This document shows positions 32,253-42,698 of a DNA stretch of 64,000 bases, piece after piece (position 1 is the first letter of the stretch; each line of letters opens with the position of its first letter). Under the pieces are notes generated by a model. That model ran no database searches and was not told where the DNA came from. It saw nothing but the letters and a program-made list of their open reading frames with translations. The stretch covers positions 372,001-436,000 of the forward strand of contig JAHDVF020000734.1 of NCBI GenBank assembly GCA_022606425.2, written 5' to 3'. A program made the position numbers and the translations under genes. Source of the DNA: Lepidostoma basale. Its lineage: Eukaryota; Arthropoda; Insecta; Trichoptera; Lepidostomatidae.

Positions 32253-32750
32253 ATGTATACAAATACTTGTAGACAAATACTGGATTTTACACATTGCAGG
32301 TTAATCATTTAATATAGACGAAGATGTAAATTGTTTTGGAAACAGAATATGGTGGTCGAGGCGTTTACAGGACTTATGACCATGTAATACAACATTCCCC
32401 ATTCCACCCTTCTTACGACCACCACGTCTGACAAATTTTTGAAAGATGTATATATGCTACTTTGTCGAGAAACACTTCACATATTTTAGTTCAATCTACA
32501 CTAATACTAATCTTAATAGATAGCGCTAGTGTATATTGAACTAAAATATGTGAAGTGTTTCTCGACATAGTAGCATATGTATATCTTTAAAAAAATTGTC
32601 AGACGTGGTGGTCGTAAGAAGGGCGGAATGGGGAATGTTGTATTACATAAAGCGATCGCTTAATCCAAACAATGACAGGTCATAAGTCCTGTAAACGCCT
32701 CGACTACCATATTCTGTTTCCAAAACAATATACATCTTCGTCTCTATTGA
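32253..32750. repeat. Foldback-MITE, inverted dimer of about 500 bp
   Basis: Left arm 32312-32510, right arm 32528-32750, near-perfect inverted copies of the unit at 29605-29935. The left arm has lost about 30 bp (TGTCATTGG..GCGATCGC). The junction carries both ACTAATACTAATCTTAATAG and GATAGCGCTAGTGTA, the two overlapping ends of the unit. A transcript would form a long hairpin. A third copy is at 54530-54735. Confidence 0.85.
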
Positions 32751-32849
32751 GATACAATTAAAATTTCATTAAGTTAGATCCTTGTTAATATTGTCATTTC
32801 AAGTCAAATTTGTTTTATGTATGAAATCAACATTATTTATTGTTTCTTG

Positions 32850-32935
32850 AACAATGACGTAAAATTCCATATAAAATAATTAATACGAATGAAGTTTTAT
32901 TATATTTTATATGAATTACACGTTTCTACAAATCG
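32850..32935 (+). repeat. HH-B repeat, single arm
   Basis: TTTCTTGAACAATGACGTAA through TTACACGTTTCTAC; the GCC half and the second arm are missing. Confidence 0.5.
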
Positions 32936-33308
32936 ACACAGTGCAGGTTACGACACGTCATGTTAGCTGTAAAACTTGAAGAAGTTAATTTCTAACTCAT
33001 ATTCTATCTTTTTTTCTGTACAAATTATTTCGTGATATTTTTCAAAACTCTCTGTTTCAAACCGAGAATTTATATATTTGTTCATTTCTCTCTCCAATTA
33101 CTATCTTTGTAGTAAATATTATAGAGGTATTATCTTAGTAATTTATATTTAACTTTTAAAAACTTTTATTTGAATGAATTTTTTTCTTGCCGTAATTTGT
33201 TATTTGCTCGATTGTTTAGTTTAGTTAGTTTTAAGTAAGTTTATGTATAATTTTTCACAATCTACAATAAGTATACTCGTATATACTAGTTATAATAATG
33301 TTTAAAAT

Positions 33309-33890
33309 AACTCATGTCAAAAATAGTGTTTATAGGAACTCATATCATAAATAGTGTTTAACCCATGTCATCTTCTTCTTTTTCTTTTTGTCCTGTCACA
33401 CCTCCGTGGTGCATAGGGTCTCAAGGAACCTTCTCCACCCGACTCTATCGCATGCCTGATGCCTAACATCATCCCAAGTGAGGCCTGCCGCCTCAACCTC
33501 GTCCTGCAGGGTTTTTCTCCAGGTGGCTCTAGGTCTGCCTCGCTTTCTCTTTCCGCCCATAGGGGACCAGCCTAGTGCACCCTGAGCGATGCAGGCTGGG
33601 TTCCGTCTCAGAGTGTGACCGATCCACTGCCATTTGCGTCTAGCGACCTGTTCTCTAATTGGCTTTTCGCCAGCCATAGTCCAGAGAGCGGCATTTGACA
33701 CTGTTTGGGGCCAATAGATTTTGAATATTGAGCGAAGGCACCTATTTATAAACACCTGGAGTTTACCAATAACGTCCGCGGTAGACTTTTAAGTCTCATA
33801 TCCGTACAGCAGCATGCTTTTAACGCTACTGCTGTCATAAATAGTGTTAAAATAAGTAGTGTTAAAAAAACTTATGCCAAAAATAGTGGG
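33309..33890. repeat. Degenerate tandem repeat (about 24 bp) split by a LINE
   Basis: Units of the type ACTCATGTCAAAAATAGTGT and CATATCATAAATAGTGTTTA run from 33309 to 33371 and resume at 33839-33890 after a LINE insertion. Confidence 0.6.
33366..33838 (-). mobile_element. RTE-type LINE C-terminal fragment, second copy
   Basis: Minus strand, one open frame of 119 codons: MFINRCLRSIFKIYWPQTV, EKPIREQVARRKWQWIGH, TLRRNPACIAQGALGWSP, KRGRPRATWRKTLQDEV, GLTWDDVRHQACDRVGWRR, FLETLCTTEV, then a (GAA)-like tail. It retains the complete C-terminal domain of this LINE family. Flanked by TGTCAT at 33366-33371 and 33833-33838. Close relative of 21708-22466. Confidence 0.85.
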
Positions 33891-34505
33891 GTATCAATAA
33901 TGAGAGTCCTCTCACGATACTCCATAATAAATCGAATAAAAATAAAAAAGTCGACTTACAAAAGGTGTTTATACAATGAAGCTAATTGCAGAAGTTTTTC
34001 TGGTAGAAGATGCATGTCTTTAAGAATTTCTTGGCTATGGTTTTGCATAAATAACTCGGTTAATCTTTATTAAAATTAAAGAGAATGCTTAAACAATGGT
34101 AGAACATTAGTCACACTTTCTACATATTATCACTACTCTAGAATATTTTATTGTACCTCTAAAATTACACATGAATTTTAATTATCTTTCGAATAATAAA
34201 CGAGAGGCACATAGATGCCTTAAATTACTAGAATATTTAACGAAATTTAATACGGTCGATGATGTTTTTTACTTGTAAAAATATATGAATGTAGTTTTTA
34301 TAGATATTTTTGGGAATAGATTACTTTATGTTTTTAATAACTAAAATGCAGGTTTTTTGCTGATTTTTTTTCTTGTTTTTGTTTTCAATGCCTATTTGAT
34401 TTACTTCTATTTTAATAATTAATATTTTTAATTAAAATTTCTTGTTAGAAGTTCATTTTAAATAATGAAAACAAAAAAAAAATTATATTATACAAAATAT
34501 CTATA
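33891..34505. other. No gene; AT-rich DNA
   Basis: Nothing recognised. Confidence 0.3.
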
Positions 34506-34509
34506 CTAT

Positions 34510-34655
34510 TATATATTTAGTGTGCTTCCACTTGTATTTATCGTCGACCGGTTTCGGCAGATAGACCAGTGATAAATGGACCAAAAGATGGCAACAAGCT
34601 TCGAAACTGGTCGGTGATAAATACAAGTGGAAGCACACTAAATATATAATAATAA
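34510..34655. repeat. HH-K inverted-pair repeat
   Basis: Arms 34515-34556 and 34602-34643 mirror each other: AGTGTGCTTCCACTTGTATT, TTATC, GACCGGTTTCG on the left. The right arm has a degraded motif at 34582-34616: CAAAAGA core, extra U, GGCAA..CUUC, GAAA, ACUGGU, C17. Confidence 0.6.
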
Positions 34656-34689
34656 AGATTAATTTTTTGTTTTCTATTGTAAATCAATG

Positions 34690-34956
34690 TTATTATTATT
34701 ATTATTATTGTTTTGTTGAAACGCTCTTTACATCATGACAGCATGAGCCAAATCGATGTAAAGGGTTATGTAGACAATTATTATAGCTTTCATAGTGATT
34801 CTCGTGACATGTGATAGGTAGTTAATCTAACACTATTTTATTGTCACGTGAATTCTACACCAGACAGTGTGACAATCACACTGCCCTCACCGGGAATCGA
34901 ACCCGGAACCTTCGGGGTGGCAGTCAATGCACTTACCACTCAGCCACGAAGGTCGT
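34690..34956 (-). mobile_element. tRNA-derived SINE-1, near full length
   Basis: Minus strand: CCTTCGTGGCTGAGTGGTAA (A box), GGTTCCGGGTTCGATTCCCG (B box), CACGTGACAATAAAATAG, the CCTTTACATCGATTTGGCTC segment, and a (AAT)n tail. Same organisation as 61652-61892. Confidence 0.85.
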
Positions 34957-35091
34957 TATGTATGTGTGTTATCTCTTATATGGTATCTCTCCCCTCTCCT
35001 CTATTCTAATTATACCCCCTCCACCTTTATACATTACTCCACCCTTTTAGTACATAAATGATCTCTCTGTTTTATTTTATAGTAAAAATCT

Positions 35092-35160
35092 TGTACCTTG
35101 AAAAGGTTGTGTCATAACCGAAACATGTCTGTGAAAAGTGTTGTAAAAATACTACTCACA
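35092..35160 (+). repeat. HH-H repeat with degraded hammerhead-like motif
   Basis: UUGAAAA, stem II GGUU/AACC, GAAA, ACAUGU, C17 at 35098-35129, then CTGTGAAAAGTGTTGT. Here there is no extra base before stem II, but C3 and G8 are changed. A second copy is at 37811-37890. Confidence 0.45.
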
Positions 35161-35770
35161 CATAAATACGAGTATTAGCATTAAATTTATGGCTATACTA
35201 AAACAAGACTAGAATGCTACTTATACAAAATACTTTGTGTTTTTATTATATGAATTCTATAACTACTCGTATAACATTTAAGGTAGCTTATATAACTTTA
35301 AAAATATAAAACGATAATTAATGCTTTAAATGACTATTAATTGGTATCAAAGACCGTTAAATCATTAGTGTAGCGTTAAAAAACATGTCCAATTAAAATT
35401 AGTTCGAGAACATTATTTTAGCCTTAAATAACTTGGAAATAATTCAGAGTCAGTGGATGGGATGGTTCTACGGTTAGTTCGTTAGGTGTGAATATAACCG
35501 TGACGTCACGTTATTGATGATGAATCAAATCAATAATGTACCTCACCTGAGAGCAGGTACAGTTCCAAATACCTAACTGTATTTTTAAAGCAAGTTTACA
35601 CCAGACTAGTTCAAATGATATCATTTTTCTTAATTTCGTTACTTCTTTTTCTTCCTGTTATTTCTCGGAGCCTGTTCCTGGGATATGTCTAACTGTTTCG
35701 CCATCTTTTAGGTGACTACGTAAATTAATATGTTAATATATTTATTTTTATTTTTAGATGAACTTAAGGC
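35161..35770. other. No gene; AT-rich DNA
   Basis: Nothing recognised except a short GAATTATTTC-like AT-rich background; mildly less AT-rich near 35450-35560. Confidence 0.3.
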
Positions 35771-35774
35771 GTTT

Positions 35775-35960
35775 ATATTGTGGAATTTCATGATGACGAA
35801 TTTTTTATGATTTAAAACACTGTTTTGTTCACTTTTGAGTTTATTTTTTTCGACATGTTTCGAAGGCTTACACCTTCATCATCCTGTTGAAACATGTCGA
35901 AAAAAATTAACTCAAAAATGTAAAAAACAGTGTTTTAATATTTAAAAAAAGTCGTCATAT
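35775..35960. repeat. HH-F inverted-pair repeat
   Basis: Left arm: GTGGAATTTCATGATGACGA, AACACTGTTTT, TTGAGTTTATTTTTTTCGAC; right arm mirrors it. Central motif on the minus strand at 35850-35886: core AGGAUGA, extra U, stem II GAAGG/CCUUC, GAAA, ACAUGU, C17. Other HH-F copies: 36440-36540, 48900-49050, 56230-56345. Confidence 0.6.
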
Positions 35961-36038
35961 TTTTTTGTGATTTTCCTTCTATCATATATTCCTAGTTACT
36001 TTGTATTGCGGATTCATAATTGAATTATTTTTTTTGTT

Positions 36039-36250
36039 TGTTACACAACACTTTATTTAAAATTAAAATAAACATTGATTAAACATTAAAACAAACGTGT
36101 TTTTTTTTCAACATCTGTAAACTGACGACATTTATGGAAACTTTGTTTAAATGTTTATTTTTATACTAATGAAGGGCTTCTGTGCCCCGAAACATGTTTG
36201 TGTTAATGTTTGTTTTTTAATTTTAAATAAAGTGTTGTGTAACAAAGTAA
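36039..36250. repeat. HH-G inverted-pair repeat
   Basis: Left arm 36039-36110 (GTTACACAACACTTTATTTA) and right arm 36190-36249 mirror each other, around a unique centre. The right arm begins with a hammerhead-like motif. Confidence 0.65.
36166..36200 (+). ncRNA. Hammerhead-like motif, HH-G
   Basis: Core CUAAUGA (G5 to A), extra A, stem II GGGC/GCCC with UUCUGU loop and one unpaired C, GAAA, ACAUGU, then U. The G5 change would be expected to abolish cleavage. Confidence 0.5.
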
Positions 36251-36309
36251 AACAAAATATTGGATAATCCATTGTTTTGATGGGAACAAAATGATATTTC
36301 AACATTATT

Positions 36310-36426
36310 AACTGTTTAATTGAAACATTGTTATAATATCACAATTGGTTAGCGAAACAGCTGTCGCGACAATTTCATAGTGAACAATCAATTCTGATAT
36401 TATAACAGTGTTTCAATTAAACAGTT
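36310..36426. repeat. HH-I palindromic repeat
   Basis: Arms 36310-36346 and 36390-36426 are inverted copies matching at 35 of 37 positions (AACTGTTTAATTGAAACA start). The loop carries GCGAAACAGCTGTCGCGACA at 36352-36371. Confidence 0.75.
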
Positions 36427-36589
36427 AAAAATGTATTGGTCAATTGAGGCGTTAACACTGTGGAATTCCATTATGAAGACTTTTTTTATTATTAACTAAA
36501 CAGCGTTTTTTCCATTCTTTAACACCATCATCGGGATAAGGATTATTATAAAATACAATAATTGACATATGTTTGTTCATATATGTTCT

Positions 36590-36930
36590 TCTTTATAGCC
36601 TCGTCCCATTTACTTGTGGTCGGCTCTTCTTGTATGGCGTCTCCAGGACTGTTTGTTTTGGGATCCGGTTTCTTTTAAAACTCCTTGAACGTGTCACATC
36701 CACGTCAACTTGGGCCTACCACGTCTTCTGGGTCGTTGGTCCATTTCCATCACCTTTCGTGCTACATGATCGGCTGGATGCCGCATGACATGGCTGTACC
36801 AACTTAGACGACTCTCTTCAAGTTAATCTGGGATTGGTCTTACTCTGAAACTACCGTAGATGAGGATTTTCCTGATGTGGTCCAGCAGCGTTGCTCCGCC
36901 CGCCTATCTAAGTATCCTCATTTCGTACAA
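36590..36930 (-). mobile_element. LINE C-terminal fragment
   Basis: Minus strand in shifting frames: IRKILIYGSFRVRPIPD, ESRLSWYSHVMRHPADH, VARKVMEMDQRPRRRGRP, KLTWM.HVQGV and SWRRHTRRADHK. Typical RTE-like C-terminus of a family not otherwise seen in the window. Confidence 0.6.
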
Positions 36931-36957
36931 GACATCTTAAAAGGTTAAATATTGTTT

Positions 36958-37500
36958 GGTCTAACTAAATCACCATGAATTTTACCATGCACGCACTTCG
37001 ATTATTCCGACTTTTAATAATTGATTAATTTGGTCATGCCATGTTTTCCTCAGTCGTCATCGGCTTCTTTTTCCACTCACGCTGCTTGTGTACAACTTTT
37101 TAAGCATTCTACTCTCATCCATTTGTTTCATATGTCCAAACCATCTCGGGGATCCTTTTTTAATTTTATCCATGATGCAGTCATCTGCCTTACATTTCTT
37201 TCTTATTTCATCGTTCGGTATTCTATCAAACAACGTTTTCCTGCACATTCTTCTTGGTGATCTCATTTCTACGGCGTTTATCCTGTTTTCATCCTTCTTT
37301 TGCCAGCTTCAAGCTTCACTTCCATACATGAGGGTTGGCACTAGAAATCCATTGTGTACTGCTATCTTTGCTTCTGTGGATATATTTCTATTTGCAGTAA
37401 TGACTTTAAGTGCGCCATTTATTTTATTCCCAGCACCAACCCTTCTTTCGATGTCTTTCTCCATTTTTCCGTTTCTTGTAAACATGCTTCTTCTATAAAA
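36958..37500 (-). mobile_element. TTAG-family LINE 3' region, long copy
   Basis: Minus strand runs from the KPSFQVTEKMEKDI-like RT-connection region through AVHNGFLVPTLMYGSEA, WKLAKEG, the RMCRKTLFDRIPNDEIRKK block, ADDCIMDKIKKGSPRWFGH and SSVSGKRS to KAWHDQINYxKS. One of the longest copies, reaching upstream of the TLMYGSEA motif. ADDCI subtype. Final tail missing. Confidence 0.75.
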
Positions 37501-38975
37501 TATTACTTGTAGAAAAGGGACGTTTAATCAATGTAAAATAATTTTATCTGAATTTCTTGGTTAATTCTGACTATTGTATATGTCTAGCGAATCTAGAAGC
37601 AAGACTTGAACCAGTGATCTTTCAGCTGAGTTATTGTAGTTGTAGCCATTTTAGCCGATATACATATTTTTTTTAATGAATAATATTCATTTAAATATAT
37701 CACTAGATTAGATATCCTGCCGACAGCGTTGTTCAAATCCATTAATATTTAGAAAATGTAAGTTTTTTTTAAATAATCATTACTGCACAAAAATTTACTG
37801 TGAAAATTTGTGCTTCGAAAAAGAATTTGTGAGAACCGAAACATGTCTGAAAAAAGTTAAATTAAGTGTTGTGAAAATACATAGTTTAATGTTATTTATT
37901 CAAATGTGAATCCAAAATACATAGAAATATTAACGTAATTCAATTATTTGGTTTTATCACCACGTTAATTTGTTTTTCACACTACCAACCGGTTTCGCTC
38001 ACAAATAGAAGTGCAACTTTATCAGGAATTCATAAAAATATTTTTAATATTTTTTATTATGCGTATCATGAATTTCGATAATAGAAAAAAAATCTGATTC
38101 GTTATATTTCCACCAGTCTAACATTTTTATTATTTTATGAATTTTATTTATGTGTATTATATATTTTTTCGCAAAGATTCCACGAGAAGATAATGTTGTG
38201 AAAATAGCGAAAATGTTAGCAGTTGTGGATGTCTTACATTATTAGAGATTACTATTTGTAACGCTTCGCGAAACATCTAAATCACATCTTCGTGCATTCT
38301 AATTATCATCAATGTATGTTTGTAATGTTTAACCAAAGGTGGTTGGAATATTTTTAATAATATTTTTGTTTGTCTGCACACAGACTTTCAAATAGCACTT
38401 TCTTTTCATTGCTTTATTGCCATATTAATAATTATGTTATATTATACAATTACTAATCTTTTAATCACACAAGTCTAAATCGTACTAATTGAAGTATGTG
38501 TTTTTATTTGTACTTTTATTTAAACATTTACGGAAATAGTTTTCTAATAATCTTTTCTTACCATAAAATGGTAGAATAAAATAATGATAAATTTTGAAGA
38601 ATATTTCAATCCATTCATAGTATTCACACAACTCATTCTCTCATTTTTACTGACCGGTTTCGTCGGCGACATTGAAATCAACAGTACATTAAAATGTTTG
38701 TTAGTTCTACATAGGGAATCTGGCTTAACTTGATGTTTTAATAAATAAAATTCATCTAAAACGATTGGGTGATTTTTTTATGAATTAACCATTCTTCCAC
38801 TGTTAACTTTATTTTTATCTGTTATTATCATATTTATTGTTTCTTGAACAACGATGTTAAACTCCATTTTAAATATTGTCATTTATGGGAGTAGCAAGCT
38901 CACTTTGTTAGCATTATCAAGATTTTGATATAATGCCATAGCAAAATGAAACACATCATTTTGATTTTATCAACA
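37501..38975. other. No gene; AT-rich, with HH-H and HH-D remnants
   Basis: Contains a decayed HH-H motif at 37811-37850, an HH-D motif on the minus strand at about 37985-38035 (CUGAUAA, GAAACCGGUU), an ACCGGTTTCGTCGGCGAC motif at 38649-38668 and an HH-B start at 38835-38880. Otherwise nothing. Confidence 0.4.
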
Positions 38976-38977
38976 TT

Positions 38978-39384
38978 GAATAGGTGTAGGTATAATGTTA
39001 TCTATATTGAATATGACACGTTTTTATCCATATTCAATAAGTATATAATTTTATCCATATTGAATATATGACATTTTTATTCATAATCGGTAGGTATATA
39101 ATAGGATCCACTTGTAATTGAATATGACACGTTTTTGTACATATTGAATGGGTATATACTTTTATCCATATTGAATAGGTATATAATTTTATCCATATTG
39201 AATAGGTATATAATTTTATCCATATTGAATAGCTATATAATTTTATCCATATTGAATATGACAGTTTTTTTTATCCATAATGAATAGGTATCTTTTATAC
39301 ATATAAGATAGGTATATCATAACACCTCAAATAGGTATACTTTTATCCATTTTTAATAGGTATATATTTTTATTCATATTGAAT
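38978..39384. repeat. 27-bp minisatellite
   Basis: Imperfect tandem array; the core unit is TCCATATTGAATAGGTATAT followed by AATTTTA. The 39155-39245 part holds three near-identical units; outer units are more diverged and some carry TATGACACGTTTT in place of the core. Confidence 0.85.
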
Positions 39385-39800
39385 GTCTTCTTCTTCTTCT
39401 TCTTCTGCTTTATTTAGGACTGTGTCCTGATATTTCTAGGAGCCTGTTCCTGGGATGCAGATGTCCAACTGTCTCGCTATCTTTTAGGTGGTCTTCCTGC
39501 AGGTCGATTTCCTGTTGGTACTTTATTTGCGGCTATATTTATCACTCTTTCAGAACATGCTCTTTCCACATGATCTCTCCAGTAGCGTCTTCTCAGTCTT
39601 CCCCATCGCACGACATCTTCTACATTGCAGATCTTTCTTATTTCAGAATTTCTTATTCTGTCTCGGAGTGTCGTTCCCACAGCGGATCGGAGAGTTTTTA
39701 TTTTTGTGGATCTTAGGAGATTTTTTGTTCTGATGGTGTCAGCTCTCGTTTCTAACCCATATGTCATTATAGGACGTACGCATGTCTTGTAGCATTGAAC
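39385..39800 (-). mobile_element. RTE-type LINE C-terminal fragment
   Basis: Minus strand: MTYGLETRADTIRTKNLL, RSTKIKTLRSAVGTTLRDRI, RNSEIRKICNVEDVVRWGR, LRRRYWRDHVERACSERVI and TGNRPAGRPPKR, in one open frame of 96 codons, then a (GAA)n tail at 39390-39405. Inserted at the edge of the minisatellite. Confidence 0.8.
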
Positions 39801-40030
39801 GCGATACTAGGCTTTAAATGACGAGTTCTTACCCATTAATGTTTAACCCTCGTGTGCATTTTACGGTACCCGGGTATTTTTTTTCTCTTCTGAAACGCGA
39901 ATATGTATGTATTGTCTCAAAATGAACTAAAACTTTCCACTCACATTAAATACATTACCGGTTAACAACAATAATGTTTTATTTTTCACGAACTACTTCC
40001 GTTTTTGTTTTCATTTCTACAGCAATAGAT

Positions 40031-40066
40031 CTCTCGATGCCAGCAGCATGGCGAAACCGATCGCTG
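40031..40066 (+). ncRNA. Hammerhead-like motif, HH-J
   Basis: Plus strand: CUCUCGA, extra U, stem II GCCA/UGGC, GAAA, ACCGAU, C17. Like the other HH-J copy it lacks A6 (CUSUCGA in place of CUGANGA). The unit continues AAGTGGAATCAG and then an inverted piece of its own leader to 40180. Confidence 0.45.
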
Positions 40067-40224
40067 TCTAAATAAATACAAAAGTGGAATCAGTTATTAA
40101 AAAAACATCGATTTATTTAATTATTATTTAAAATCAACGTCCATTAAGCGATTTCAGTAAAATCATTTGATTATCTTAAAAACAGGTTAATGAAAATAAT
40201 TATAAATATGAATTATATGAATAA

Positions 40225-40545
40225 ATGTAGTATGATGTAAAGGATCATTAAGATGGTTTGGACATATGGAAAGAATAAATGAAGAAAGAATGGTAAAAAA
40301 AGTATATGTTAACGATGTAAATGGAACCAGAAAAAGAAGAAGACCGAGAAAAACGTGGCACGATCAAATAAATCAAATATTGAATGTCGGTCACGTGAGG
40401 AGTCAGAGAACTCGACGCGCGTGCATGACCCGATGTATGAATGTTGAGGAAACGAAAGAATTTGTCAGGAAAGAAAAGTGTGGCAGTCCATTCTTTCTGC
40501 CTATCCCTTCGGGGAGAAGGCGTGATGGTTAGTTAGTTAGTTTTT
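40225..40545 (+). mobile_element. TTAG-tailed LINE 3' end
   Basis: GSLRWFGHMERINEERMVKK, VYVNDVNGTRKRRRPRKTWH, DQINQILNVGHVRSQRTRR, ACMTRCMNVEETKEFV, then after a one-base shift CGSPFFLPIPSGRR and GGCGTGATGG(TTAG)3. Well preserved. GTRNR subtype. Confidence 0.8.
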
Positions 40546-40970
40546 AAGTAGTATGAAAAAACATTCCGTAAAAAATAACATTAAATTCCAATATCCACCA
40601 AGATAATTTTTTTATATCTAAATTTGTCTTAATATACAGTATATAAATAGGAAATGAAATGAATCTAAATGTAACTCAAATAAATGATTTTAAATCATAT
40701 TTTGGATAATTTTCTAATACGCCCATACAAACTGGGAATCAATCCAACAGATATAGCAACTCTCTGGAGAGCAGATCACATAACTCTACAGCAAGGAAGA
40801 ATAAGACCCAATGCGATTAAGAGCTTCGTGCATACGAGGGTTAAAACGCATTTAATTTCAGAGTTGATTTATTAGTTAAAGTTGAGAAGTGCTTGTAAGA
40901 AAGTCTTAAGCATCTGTAAATCAAATAGTTATCTTGTAATATATTTTTCAACTTCAACTGCCGCCTACGT
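40546..40970. other. No gene; AT-rich DNA
   Basis: Nothing recognised; a 63-codon frame at 40684-40875 has no motif. Confidence 0.3.
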
Positions 40971-41334
40971 TACTCAAACCATTAACTTTTTTAAACCCGT
41001 AAATTCATTGTGTGCGCTAACGCAATATTTGGAAATAGTGCGTGTTATATAGAGTGTCCCAAAATTAAAGCAAGATTTGAATTGTTGATTGATTAATTGA
41101 ATTGTTTCACGGGCTGTATGGCATGTGGCACCGTCTTGTTGAAACAACACATTGGCCACATCAATATCATCCAATTTCAATAGAAAGAACTGTGTTATCA
41201 TGTCCGATATCGAGCACCAGGAATAGTCACTGCTTGACCAGCCTCATTAAAACAATTTTTTTTGAACGACCAGTGTGTTTAGCGTCACCAACTGATCCAG
41301 TCTACCTGTATTTTTCAATTAATCTCTTCACAGT

Positions 41335-41765
41335 TCTTCTTCTTCTTCAAGTGCCCTGTCGGGTCCCCCGAACGTTGGCGATCACTTCGGCGAACCTGTC
41401 CCTGTCCTGCGCCGCTCGGAACAGCTCCTCCACACTTCGGATGCCGGTTCACTCCCTCACGTTTTGCAGCCAGGATATTTGTCTCCTTCCGGGCCCTCAA
41501 TTTCCCCCTTCATTATCAGTTGGAGAAGGTGGTACTTTTCCCACATGACCCAGATGTGAGATCTTTCGAACCTTGATAGTTGATAACAATTCCCTGTCAA
41601 CTCTAGCTCGCCTCAGGACTTCGGCATTGGCAACCATGTCTGTCCAGGGAACTCTGAGCATTCGGCGATGGAGCCACATTTCAAATGCTTTCAGTCTGTT
41701 CATTGAGTTAACTTTCAAGGTCCAAGTTTCACACCCGTACAATAAAACAGTTGACGAAGTTAAAA
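41335..41765 (-). mobile_element. RTE-type LINE 3' end nested in the transposon
   Basis: Minus strand: TVLLYGCETWTLKVNSMN, RLKAFEMWLHRRMLRVPW, VANAEVLRRARVDRELLS, TIKVRKISHLGHV in one frame, then after breaks GNLRARKETNILAAKREGVN and a (GAA)n tail at 41336. The YGCETWTL..AFEMW..RRMLR.PWT block is characteristic of RTE-clade elements, including BovB. Confidence 0.8.
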
Positions 41766-41767
41766 TA

Positions 41768-42698
41768 TACGAGGTATGTTCAAAAAGTATCGCGAATTTT
41801 GAATTTCCGCCGGTTACGTATATTCGATTTTTGATTTTTTTGTGGCGTTATGCTAATACTCATGTCTCTCACTTATGCCGATAAGTTCGGCCAGTTTGAA
41901 TGTTCAGTTAATTTTTGAGAGCCACTTTGCTTGCACGTGTTTTGGCTCGTCTTCGATTTTTGCCCACTCCAAAAAAATGGATCAAAGAATCTGTATCAAA
42001 TTTTGAGTGAAAAACAAAATTAAGTCCCCGGACGCATTCCGAATGTTGACTGTGGCATATGGTGAAGCTATCTTGGACCAAAGCAACGTTTATCGGTGGT
42101 ACAAAATGTTCTCAGAGGACCGAGAAGATGTGAACGAAAAAGAGCCTGCCGGACGCCCGAGCACGTCAACAACAGACGAAAACATTGATGAAGTGAATAA
42201 CATAGTATTGGCCAATCGTCGAATCACCGCTAGAGAAGTTGCTGAGGACTTAAACATATCGCTTGGCTCGTGCCATTTGATTTTTACCAATGATTTGGGC
42301 ATGAGATCGGTCGCCGCGAAATTCGTACCAAAATTGCTCAATTTCGCATCTGCTTGTGCGCGAATTTTTGGCCAAAACAACACACCAATAATGCCGCAGC
42401 CACCGTATTCCCCAGATCTGACCCCCTGTGACTTTTTCTTGTTCCCGAAACTGAAGAGGCCCATGAAAGGACGACGCTAGGCTACGATTGAGGAGATAAA
42501 AACGGCATCGAAGGAGGAGCTGAACAAGATCACAAAAAATGATTTTTTGGGGTGCTTCGAGGATTGAAAAAAACGTTGGCACAAGTGTATAATATCTGGT
42601 TGGGATTACTTTGAAGGGGACAAAATAGAAATTCATGAATATATAAATAATTTTTGAAAAAACACAAAATTCGCGATACTTTTTGAACGGACCTCGTA
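41768..42698 (+). mobile_element. mariner transposon, internally deleted
   Basis: Second mariner type, 931 bp. Terminal inverted repeats TACGAGGTATGTTCAAAAAG at the left and TACGAGGTCCGTTCAAAAAG (complement) at the right; TA duplication at 41766-41767 and 42699-42700. It sits at the border between the LINE fragment and the host transposon. The transposase frame is present at both ends but lacks the middle. Confidence 0.92.
41977..42657 (+). pseudogene. mariner transposase, internal deletion and stops
   Basis: From ATG at 41977: MDQRICIKF, then TGA at 42004-42006 (codon 10), then KSPDAFRMLTVAYGEAIL, SNVYRWYKMFSEDREDVNE, GRPSTSTTDENIDEV and ITAREVAEDLNISLGSCH (the two HTH motifs and linker), RSVAAKFVPKLLNF. 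About 140 residues are then missing, including the first catalytic D (GDE) and the second (HDNAP). It resumes with LVREFLAK-like, MPQPPYSPDLTPCDFFLF and KLKRPMKGRR; further stops at 42478-42480 and in DFLGCFED. Ends YFEGDKIEIHE. Of the SETMAR-like insect mariners; cannot make a transposase. Confidence 0.92.

Noticed and set aside
35098..35129. HH-H as an active hammerhead
   Set aside because: C3 and G8 are both changed and stem I does not pair; kept only as a degraded repeat.
42090..42636. Two long minus-strand frames (124 and 128 codons)
   Set aside because: They are antisense to the deleted mariner transposase.
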